Assembly: GCF_002104995.1 (NCBI RefSeq)
Contig: NW_024468398.1
Span: 1 to 25,602, forward strand
Origin: Linderina pennispora
Lineage: Eukaryota > Kickxellomycota > Kickxellomycetes > Kickxellales > Kickxellaceae
Length of the DNA: 25,602 bases
Direction of reading: 5' to 3'
The notes beneath the pieces were generated by a model. The model worked only from the letters and a program-made list of their open reading frames with translations, searched no databases and was not told the DNA's origin. The translations under genes and the position numbers were made by a program. Below, in pieces: positions 17,290 through 25,602 of this stretch. Position 1 is the first letter of the stretch. The number at the start of each line of letters is the position of its first letter.

Positions 17290-18486
17290 ATGTTTTTTTG
17301 GCGGACCCTTTCACGCCAACAACGCAGTAAAGTTGCCAGCATTCCTAAGCCTCGCGCCACAGCATACTCTACCGCACAGCTCGCAGCCACACCCGTACAG
17401 CATATGCCAGACCAGCAGCAGACCCGCGAAACTCTACGGCAGCGGCTCTCGGCATCAAAGACGCACCACAACAACGGGCGGTTCAAAAACCCCTGGGAGT
17501 CGTTCCAGATGCCGACAGCAAAGATGCTGCTGAAGCACTTTTTCTTTAGCAGCGATACCAAGCCCGTGAAGCAGTCAATTGCTGAGGGCCGTGCGCCCGA
17601 GGTTGTGCCGCTGGATATGCAAGCCTTGGAGAACCCGCCCAACGGGAGGCTGCAGTTTACGTGGCTGGGCCACTCGTCGTTGTTTTTGCAGGCTGACGGC
17701 GCCAATATCCTGCTGGATCCGGTTTTGTCGGAGCGCTGCTCGCCGGTGCAGTGGATTGGACCAAAGCGGTACACTAGAGCGCCGTGCAAGATTGCCGAGC
17801 TTCCACGAATCGACGCCGTCGTGCTTTCGCATAATCACTACGACCATCTGGACTGGAACACGCTTGCAGATGTTGTGAGGCAGTATCCGGATGTGCAGGT
17901 GTTTGCGCCGCTCGGCAATCAGCCAATTCTAACGTCCATTGGATTCAAGCATATCACCACCATGGACTGGTGGGACGAGCTCGAGGTGACGCTCAACAGC
18001 AGCACGTTCAAGCTGGCGTGCACCCCGGCGCAGCACGCTACAAACCGCGGGCTGCTTGACCGGTTCGCCACGCTGTGGGCCAGCTGGGTCATTGTGGCTC
18101 CGTCGGGCGGCAAGTTCTTCTTTTCCGGCGACACGTCGTACTCGGCACTGGTCGGTAACCCGACAGGTGCTTACTGCCCGGCGTTTGAGCAGATTGGACA
18201 GGTGTATGGTCCGATAGACCTGTCGGCAGTTGCGATTGGCGCATATGGCCCGGAGAAGGTGTTTTCAGGCGTGCATGTGTCGCCGGAGCAGGCGGTCAAA
18301 ATCCACGAAGCAGTCCAGTCGCGCCGCTCCATCGGAGTCCATTGGGGGACGTTCGTTCTGACCGATGAACCCGTAGACGAGCCACCACACAGGCTTGACG
18401 CAGAGATGCTGGCTCGCGGACATGCGAGCAGCGAGTTCACTGTGATAAAAATTGGCCAGACAATCGATCAAGGTATCCAGAACTAG
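17290..18486 (+). CDS. NAPE-PLD-like metallo-beta-lactamase-fold hydrolase, copy B, probably mitochondrial
   Basis: Paralogue of copy A, 398 residues, with the same core: NGRFKNPWESF; His181, His183, Asp185 and His186 in SHNHYDHLDW; His249 in TPAQHATNRG; Asp281 in FFSGDTSYS; His351 in IGVHWGT. All metal ligands are kept, so it should be active. It has an N-terminal extension of about 40 residues beginning MFFWRTLSRQQRSKVASIPK that is rich in Arg, Ser and Ala and has no acidic residue before Asp41, a typical mitochondrial presequence. Yeast Fmp30 is mitochondrial, so this copy may be the Fmp30 equivalent. A second in-frame ATG at 17404 would yield a form without the extension, so dual localisation is possible. 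A TATA-like site at 17215-17222 supports the longer form. Confidence 0.92.
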   Translation: MFFWRTLSRQQRSKVASIPKPRATAYSTAQLAATPVQHMPDQQQTRETLRQRLSASKTHHNNGRFKNPWESFQMPTAKMLLKHFFFSSDTKPVKQSIAEGRAPEVVPLDMQALENPPNGRLQFTWLGHSSLFLQADGANILLDPVLSERCSPVQWIGPKRYTRAPCKIAELPRIDAVVLSHNHYDHLDWNTLADVVRQYPDVQVFAPLGNQPILTSIGFKHITTMDWWDELEVTLNSSTFKLACTPAQHATNRGLLDRFATLWASWVIVAPSGGKFFFSGDTSYSALVGNPTGAYCPAFEQIGQVYGPIDLSAVAIGAYGPEKVFSGVHVSPEQAVKIHEAVQSRRSIGVHWGTFVLTDEPVDEPPHRLDAEMLARGHASSEFTVIKIGQTIDQGIQN

Positions 18487-20317
18487 TTTCTTCTGTCTTT
18501 AATATGGACTGCCACCAGCAAATGACGCCCTCACCTCATTTTGAACCACCGGGAGACTGCTTCTCGCGCCGATTCCAGTAAACAAGCATTTCGCAATTTC
18601 GTTGAACAAAGAGGCCAAAGAGCTTTGTGACGACATTGCTCACGCTAGCTCCGTCCCCATCCCCGTCCCTCCCCCACGTTGAGGAAACAAGCGTACACGT
18701 TTGTTGGGCAGGGGTGGCGAATGTGCGACAGGGGGCGCAGAAATTGGCCGAGCTTTCTCCCTGAATTCCATCGTCCACATACCGAATATGCCCATGGCCA
18801 ATGTCCAGGCACATTGTCTGCCCGACACTTCACACACCCAACATAGACAGCACCCGCCAATTATTATGCCCGTCCACCACGCCGAGAGCTTCGCAGGGTG
18901 GCGGCTTGCCCGCTAGGTAGAATTTGCTACAATTACGCAGTCAATGTGTAATTCTGGCCGCTCCTTCTATTTATAGTTAGCCTGGAGCGGGATGGCCAAG
19001 GGTTGTCAACCCAACAGAAAAAATTAGCAGGTCTTGCTGGCTCCCCGCTTGCTTGCCCACCTCAGCCTGCCCATTGCCGCGAGGTGGCTCAAGAAACAAG
19101 AGGGCAGGTCCGGCAGACTCCACTGTTTGGGCACTTGGCACTTGGCTCGTCGCCTTTGTTGCGGGATGCCATTCAAGGGGGATGCGCACGGCTTTCGCTT
19201 GCATCCGCGCTGATTCAGCACGACTCTGCGGACGACCGTGTTGGGAAAATGCAGCTGGAGTTCACACGTATCTGCCAACAAATGCTACCACTCAGATCCA
19301 ATCTAGCGGGCAGGGTGACTATATATACCGCCCAGGTTGGCCCTTTTTGCCTTACCAAAAATGCGCTTTATCCTAAACCCCAAGGCGTCCCTCTAGCCCA
19401 CACACTCTCGTTTCGCACACTATCCCATCTCACTATTCCCAGCCCGAACACTAATCGGATTCCATCCCTATCTCTCGCAGAGCACAAGGCAAGTACAAAA
19501 ATAGGGGTGACGTTGGATGATCACTTGGGGTACTCTGTGCGTCCGAGAGCGCCGGCTGGCACTGAGAGCAGTAGACGTGATTTGCGCTGGCCGTGCCTTT
19601 GCCTTCCTTTGTCCTAGTTCATTGGCCAGCACTCCGCCCAGAGGCTGGAGACGCGCTGCCGGTCCATCGGCATCTGCCTTCAATCTGCCCAACATCCACA
19701 AAAATGAGCGCCGCCGGGAGGTCAGAGATCAGGCCAGGCGTGCTCTAGACTGCAATACTCTCTATTAATGACTGCAGGCTATCTGCGCTGCGCTTTGGGA
19801 GATGAAGTTATTATCGGCGGTCTGGTTCTAACCAGAAAACCGCTGGCTGTGCGTGCGGGGAGGGAGAGCAGATGCCACACGCGTGTAGAATGTTGGGCAG
19901 CAGGCTCCTGTGTGTTTGGGTCTCTAAAAAAAGGCGGTTAAAAAAAGTGATTTTCTCCACTTTGAATGCGCTCTGCCCCATTTTTCACGCTTTTCTCTCT
20001 GCCTTGTATTCATTTTCTCGCTCCCTCTTGACCTTTTTCTTCTCTTTAGCGCTTTCGTATTTTATATTATTTTTTCGCTTTTCTTTATTGTTTATTGTTT
20101 CCTTCTCAGCCCGACTGCACTCTTGCACTGTATGTTATATGTATTCCCAGCCAGGACGACTATTTCCGAAGCGCCACCGTGTATAAGCCGCGATTGCACC
20201 ATTTTTACTAACCCGGCCTACTTTTGTTTTGGTTTCTTGCACATAGACCGAGGCCATATCTCAACCCCACCTTTCCCTGTATACCTTTTTCTAGTCTAGG
20301 TACATACACGCAGGCAT
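18487..20317. other. Long non-coding region upstream of chitin synthase
   Basis: About 1.8 kb with no convincing gene. It holds CTATATATACC at 19319-19329, a minute ORF after the ATG at 19361, and a strongly pyrimidine-rich zone at about 19950-20115 that ends in TTCTCAG, resembling a fungal transcription-start zone or a 3' splice site. A long upstream regulatory region or spliced 5' leader for chitin synthase is plausible. ORFs of 80-200 codons here (for example 19003-19617) lack motifs. Confidence 0.45.
19319..19329 (+). promoter_or_regulatory. Isolated TATA-like sequence
   Basis: CTATATATACC on the plus strand, about 1 kb upstream of the chitin synthase ATG. It could drive a transcript with a long or spliced leader; nothing coding lies immediately after it. 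Confidence 0.25.
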
Positions 20318-23300
20318 ATGGCTACCGGTAACTACGACGACGACGGGTTTGATAATCCGTCGTCCAACAACAGCCCGTATCTGCGGAATCAGCAGCCAGC
20401 AGCGCGCCAGCACCAGGATGAGAGCGGATTCGACGGATACTACAGCTCGCCGCCGCCGCAGGCCGGATACTTTGGGCTGCCGGACCACAGTAACAACCAG
20501 CACAGCCACCACCGCGGCAGCAGCGCCGGCGGCGTCGAGCTCGAGGTGCTCTCCAACACCAGCTCGAACACGCGCAACAACGAGTCCAAGGGCGACCACC
20601 GGTCCGACTACTCGTCACAGGGCGGCGGCCAGCCCGACCGGCCTCTAATTTCGGGCGAGCCGCTTATCCAAGGCATCAGCGAGATTGCGCCACCCATCCC
20701 CGTTGCCTCCAAGGTCGAGGATGGCAAGCGGCTGCAGCGCCGTGCGAACCGGAGCGCGAACTACGACGATGAGGAGGCTGCCGTCGGCTCGTCTTCCGCA
20801 TACCAGTCGTACCAGCCGCCGACCCGCGGCCGGCTCGCTGGTCAGGCCCGGGCGCACAGTGTCCGATGACGCTGGGTATGGCTCGGCCGACAAAGCAGCA
20901 GGTGCTGACCCGCAACAGCGAGAGCGGCCGGGCCAGGGCATCGACTGCCAGTGCCCGGCGTCGGCGCAAGCAGCAGGCCATGTACACGCCGCCCAAGCGC
21001 CGCTGCTGCGCGTCGCCATGGCAGACATATTGCCGGGTGGTCACGTTCTATGCGCCCAATAGAGTCCTAAAGTGCTTTGGCATTGCCGCAGGAGGAGGTG
21101 CAGATGGCGTGGCGCGAGAAGATGGGCCTGGGTGACGATCATCATCCTCATCATGGGCTGCATTGCGTTCCTGACATTCGGATTCCAGCAGGTGCTGTGC
21201 GGCCTGTCGGGCAAGCAGACGCGCATCAAGTGGAACGAGGTCGGCAACGGGTACGTGGTGGTGCAGGGCCGCGCCTACGACATCACCAGGTTCCAGCACG
21301 AGAAGGCCACGCCGTGGACAGGCCAGGAGAACGCCAACCTCATGGGCGAGCCCGCCAATGGCGGGCGGCAAGGACCTCAGCTTCCTGTTCCAGAACCCAA
21401 ACAGCAACTGCCGCGGCGTGCTTTTCGTACGACCAGAACCTGGTTGATGACAACGACAACGTGGTCAAGGTGTTCCCGTGCGTGTACGTTAACCAGACCG
21501 ACATTATCAATCCGAGCCACATCCCGAACGACCAGGGCTGCCACAACACCGCCGCCGGCCGCCGCGCCCTGCGCAACCTGCCCAACACTCCCATCCAGTA
21601 CTCGTGGAAGGACGTGCGCAAGCAGCCCAACCTGGTCGTGTTCAACGGTGCCCGTGCTTGACCTGGCTCGCGGGCCAGTTCTTCTTGGATGGCGTGCACA
21701 TGCCCCTGACCATGCAGAACCTGATCAACCAGGGCTCGATGCGCGGCAAGGATATCTCGCTGTTTCTGCCCAGCGGCGACCGCAAGCGCATTGGCCGCTG
21801 CATGATGGACCTGTTCCGCGTTGGCTCCATTGACTCGTCGTCGCTCGGCTGCATTGCTGCCAACATCGAGCTGTACGTATCTCTGATTGTCATTCTTGGC
21901 GGCGTGTTTGCAAAGTTCTTCATGGCCATCTACTTTGGCTGGTTCATGGGCCGCCGCATTGGTCAGATCAAGGAGGAGACGCCCGAGACGCGTCGCGAGC
22001 GCCAGGCCGAGATCGAGGCCTGGGCCGACGTCAACAACCACTACGGCAAGGAGAAGCTGGAGCGCAAGTATACAGTGCTCAACAACAACAAGGACAACCG
22101 CAAGTCGCGCTTCTTCCCCACCACCTCGCGCTACTCGCACTACATGCCTGGTGACGAGCCGGGATCGCGCGACAAGAGCCGCCAGAGCCGCCAGTCGCGC
22201 GCCATCGGCTCGTCAGCCATGCCGCGCCAGTCGGCGTTCTTCTCGGACCACCGCTCCAGCCAGTTCTCGCAGACCCAGAGCATGGTGTTCCCGAACAGCG
22301 GCGGAGACCAGCTGCTGCCCAAGACCAGCGATGGCATCGACATCAAGGCGCTCTCCATGCCGCCTGGCCCGCCCGTGCCTGTTGCCTCGCCGTGGAACTT
22401 TGAACTCGCCTACACCATGCTGCTCGTGACCTGTTACTCGGAGGGAGCCCACGGAATCCGCACTACCCTAGACTCGCTGTGCGGCACCGACTACCCGACC
22501 TCGCACAAGTGCTTGTTTATCATCTGTGACGGCCTGATCAAGGGTGCCGGCGAAGACATGTACACGCCCGACGTGTGCTTGTCGATGATGACTGATTTCG
22601 TGATCCCGCCCGACCGCGTGCAGCCGTACTCGTATGTGTCGATTGCGCAGGGCTCGAAGCGCCACAACATGGCCAAGCTGTATGCTGGATACTACGCGCC
22701 GAGCGAGAACTCGCCCAAGAACGCGCGCGAGAACCGCGTCCCCATGATTCTCGTTGTCAAGTGCGGTACACCCGAGGAGGCAAACGAGCCCAAGCCCGGT
22801 AACCGCGGCAAGCGCGACTCGCAGATCATCCTGATGAGCTTCCTCCAGCGCGTCATGTTTGACGAGCGCATGACCGAGCTCGAGTACGAGCTGTTCAATG
22901 CCATGTGGAACGTGACAGGCGTGACCCCCGACAACTTTGAGATTGTGCTCATGGTGGATGCCGACACCAAGGTCTATGTGGACAGCGTCACGCGCATGGT
23001 CAAGGCCATGGTCGACGACCCGACCATCATGGGCCTGTGCGGCGAGACCAAGATTGCCAACAAGACCGACTCGTGGGTGTCGATGATCCAGGTGTTTGAG
23101 TACTACATTGCGCATCACCAGGCCAAGGCCTTCGAGTCTGTGTTTGGCGGTGTGACCTGTCTGCCTGGCTGCTTCTGCATGTACCGTATCAAGGCACCCA
23201 AGGGCCAGCACGGCTACTGGGTTCCCATCCTGGCCAACCCCGACATTGTTGAGAACTACTCGGAGAACGTTGTCGACACGCTGCACCGCAAGAATCTGCT

Positions 23301-24480
23301 GCTGCTCGGAGAGGACCGCTATCTGACGACCCTGATGCTGCGCACGTTCCCCAAGCGCAAGATGATGTTTGTGCCATCGGCTGTGTGCAAGACCATCGTG
23401 CCCGACGAGTTCAAGGTTCTGCTGTCGCAGCGCCGTCGCTGGATCAACTCGACTGTCCACAACCTGGCCGAGCTGGTTCTTGTCAACGACCTGTGCGGAA
23501 CCTTCTGCCTGTCGATGCAGTTTATCATTTTCATGGATCTGGTTGGCACCCTGGCTCTCCCTGCTGCCATCGTGTTCACGCTGTACGTTATCGTCATCTC
23601 GACATTCACGCGCCCCGTGCCCTGGCTGCCGCTGGCCCTTCTGGCGGTCATTCTTGGTCTGCCTGCGGTCCTGATCGGTCTGACCTCGCGCAAGCTCGTG
23701 TACATTGGCTGGATGCTCATCTACCTGGGATCCCTGCCCATTTGGAACTTTGTCCTTCCGACATACGCATACTGGCACTTTGACGACTTCTCGTGGGGCC
23801 AGACCCGTATGGTGCAGGGCGAAGGCAAGGATACGGGCCATGGCAGCGGCGACGGCGAGTTTGACTCGTCGCAGATTGTCATGAAGCGCTGGTGTGACTT
23901 TGAGGCTGACAAGCGCCGCAAGACGCAGATGATTCTGGGGTCGGTGCCCAGCCTGGCCGCCCTCGCCATGACCAACTCGTCCGACCCGTCGGTCAATGCA
24001 CGCAGCTCGCGCGTTGTCTCCATGCGTCCATCGTCGGTCATGTCGCCCCAGATCACCACTACGTCAACGAACCAGACTGCCGACTCCACCGACCAGCTCA
24101 TTGCCACCGTTGGCCCCGCCGCGCAGCTGCAGCAGGCGCCAGCCAGATTGCTGATTCGGAGGCACAGGCTGCTGCGGGCTCAATCGAGCGCCTCGGCTAC
24201 ATGACCCCCAACATCATCCCGTGCTGGCGTCCCAGGCATGTCGGCACGCAACTCGACTGTGCAGCTGCCGACGTCGCCTGGCATGTACTCGAACCAGTAC
24301 AACACGAGTCGGAATGCGTCGTTCTCGCCCGATAACAATGCGCCGTTCTACGCCGGGTCGTCGGGCAACACATCGTCAGTGCACTTTGCTCAGGGCACGG
24401 TGCCACAGGGCCCGAGCTCCAACGGATCGAGCAACCACAACGAGTCGTCAGGGTCGCTGCCGTCGGTCAAGAAACAGTAA
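20318..24480 (+). CDS. Chitin synthase, class IV (Chs3-type), with frame breaks
   Basis: Membrane glycosyltransferase polymerising UDP-GlcNAc into chitin. The span corresponds to about 1,387 codons. In order: a disordered Asn/Ser/Gln-rich head; SLVRPGR; WQTYCRVVTFYAPNRVLKCFGI; WREKMGL and a first membrane segment (TIIILIMGCIAFLTFGF); a cytochrome-b5-like stretch (GYVVVQGRAYDITRF); a second membrane segment (LYVSLIVILGGVFAKFF). The catalytic domain has DAD (22957-22965), PGCFCMYR, GEDRYLTTLML and QRRRWINSTVHNL (QRRRW at 23428-23442), followed by membrane helices, DDFSWGQTR and a Ser/Thr-rich tail ending in KKQ. The cytochrome-b5-like stretch and flanking helices mark class IV. At least seven frame changes fall between about 20800 and 21660 and a compensating pair at about 24130-24230. 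The catalytic part from 21660 is one open frame. It is convergent with the UBX gene. Confidence 0.92.
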
Positions 24481-24703
24481 TTTCATCAAAACACACTGCA
24501 AGCATATCGTCCCTTCTCTTTCCCTAGTAACACCTTCCATTCTTAGTTCCTTCCATTCTTTTTGCTTAACACCTCATAAATATCTTTTGTGTTTCTTGGC
24601 ATATCTGACGATAGGGCGTGCTGAGGTTTGGGTGGTAGCAGCCATGGTTCCAGGTAGTAGAGCCTTCAGGCGACCCAGGAAAAGGACAGGGGGCAGCTCC
24701 ACA

Positions 24704-25602
24704 CTACTCAGTCATGGCCAGCGCAGCGCTCGGCGCCAGCCCCAGCTCCGCCAGCGTCTTGGTCTGGTGCTTCTCGCCAAACTCCTTGCGCGGGAACGTC
24801 ATTGCCAGCTTGAAGTGCTTTACACCCGTTCTGCTTCACGTAATCGACCACATCCGCCAGCGTCTGCGAGGACTCGAAAACATGCGTAATGTGGCCAATG
24901 TCTCCGAGCCCCTTCGACATCGGCCTAATCTGCAGCCTTGCCTGGCTGCCAGCGCAACCTTCGGCACGCCCGCCTGCAGCATTGATGGCTTCTGCTGCTG
25001 CTGCTGCTGCTTGGCCGCATCCTGCGCAGAGTCCCGCCGCCTCCTCGCCTCGCGCTCCTTGCGGTCGCTCTCAATCTGCTCCTTGACCCTCTGGCGCGCC
25101 AGCTTGTCCAGCTCCTTCTCCTGCCGCTGCTTTGCAATTGCCTTCAGCTGCTCCTGCGTCTGCAGCTTCTCCCGGATATCCTGCTCTTCCTGGCCAGCCT
25201 TCCGTCTGATCATCTCGTTCCGCCGCTGCTCCTCCTTGTCCTTGTCCGCCTGCGCCTTGCGCTTTGCCGCAATCTTATCCTGGATCTCGGCAAGCCTCGC
25301 CGCCTTCTCCTCCTCGGTTCAGCGGCTTCACTGCCTCCGTTGACTCGGAAAAATCGCTGTGGCTTGATTTCGACGCGTGGTAGGACGCCTTGTCATGCGA
25401 CGAAAACTGCTTGCCGCACTCGTTGCACACGAGTGACTGCGCAGGCGCCGAAGCAGCCGGGCGTTTCTTCGGTGTCCGTGGAATCGACAGTCTGTGCTGG
25501 TGCCTCTTCAATGGGGTCATCGATGCCAGCGTCGTTCTGATGGGAGTCCAGCCAGTCTAGCGCTGCCTGCAAGCCCTTGCCTTGCGTAGCCTTCAGCGCC
25601 TT
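24704..25602 (-). CDS. UBXN1-like protein (UBA, zinc finger, coiled coil, UBX), 5' partial, with frame breaks
   Basis: A ubiquitin and p97/Cdc48 adaptor of the UBXN1/SAKS1 type, cut by the right edge. Reading from there: the end of a UBA domain (KGLQAALDWLDSHQNDAG, about 25520-25600); a U1-like C2H2 finger (CNECGKQFSSHDKASYHASK ending HSDFSEST, about 25345-25440); a long charged coiled coil (about 25020-25330, with RQRVKEQIESDRKEREAR and six Gln); and a C-terminal UBX domain (SKGLGDIGHITHVFESSQTL then AMTFPRKEFGEK) ending at 24704. The FPR loop that contacts p97 is present near 24785-24800. Neighbouring domains lie in different frames: changes are needed near 25480, 25320, 24935 and 24830. 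Conserved blocks contain no stops, so sequence error is likelier than decay. Confidence 0.87.
24992..25009. repeat. (CTG)6 trinucleotide repeat
   Basis: Six CTG units on the plus strand, read as CAG on the coding minus strand, giving six glutamines in the linker between coiled coil and UBX domain. Confidence 0.85.

Noticed and set aside
19003-19617. A 204-codon plus-strand ORF in the spacer before chitin synthase
   Set aside because: No domain, unusual composition, and it runs through a TATA-like sequence and low-complexity C/T leader DNA.
22468-23841. A 457-codon minus-strand ORF inside the chitin synthase gene
   Set aside because: Antisense shadow of a GC-rich conserved coding region; His/Val/Arg-rich with no domain, while the plus frame has every chitin synthase motif.
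1-25602. tRNA, rRNA or transposon genes
   Set aside because: Reading by eye I found no tRNA-like box A/B pair with a cloverleaf, no rRNA segment, and no transposase, reverse transcriptase or terminal repeats. A covariance-model search would settle the tRNA question.

Overview
The window looks like nuclear DNA of a filamentous fungus. The diagnostic genes are a class IV (Chs3-type) chitin synthase, a secreted expansin-like protein, a precursor with Kex2-type cleavage sites and two Fmp30/NAPE-PLD-like enzymes. Genes are compact, apparently intronless and GC-rich, separated by 0.2-1.8 kb spacers with TATA boxes and pyrimidine-rich leaders. A kinesin-6 and a taspase are both poorly represented in common yeasts, so together with the lack of introns they hint at an early-diverging lineage (Kickxellales-like). 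That placement is inference only.

Left part (1-3836, minus strand): a kinesin-6-like motor gene that runs off the left edge and is broken by many one-base frame changes, then a small secreted precursor with two Cys-loop peptide units flanked by Lys-Arg sites. The precursor is the most novel-looking item in the window.

Middle (4314-9527): a redox block with mirror layout. A minus-strand aldo-keto reductase lies next to a decayed copy of itself, and a plus-strand short-chain dehydrogenase lies next to a decayed, deleted copy of itself. Then follow, on the minus strand, a taspase-like Ntn hydrolase (9542-10591), an expansin-like secreted protein with a Ser/Thr/Glu stalk (11257-12326) and an F-box/LRR-like protein with a possible N-myristoylation signal (13336-15309).

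Right part: a tandem pair of metallo-beta-lactamase-fold NAPE-PLD-like enzymes (15810-18486), the second with a probable mitochondrial presequence; a 1.8-kb non-coding region; a class IV chitin synthase (20318-24480) with frame changes clustered in its first 1.3 kb and near its end; and, convergent to it, a UBXN1-like UBA/zinc-finger/UBX protein cut by the right edge.

Most frame changes are single bases, several sit in homopolymers, and conserved protein continues in another frame across each. They look more like consensus errors than gene death, in contrast to the two true pseudogenes, which carry stops, deletions and scattered substitutions. No RNA gene, CRISPR array or transposon was recognised. 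The genes do not form one pathway. Cell-wall or surface functions recur (chitin synthase, expansin-like protein, secreted precursor), as do small-molecule redox and lipid functions.
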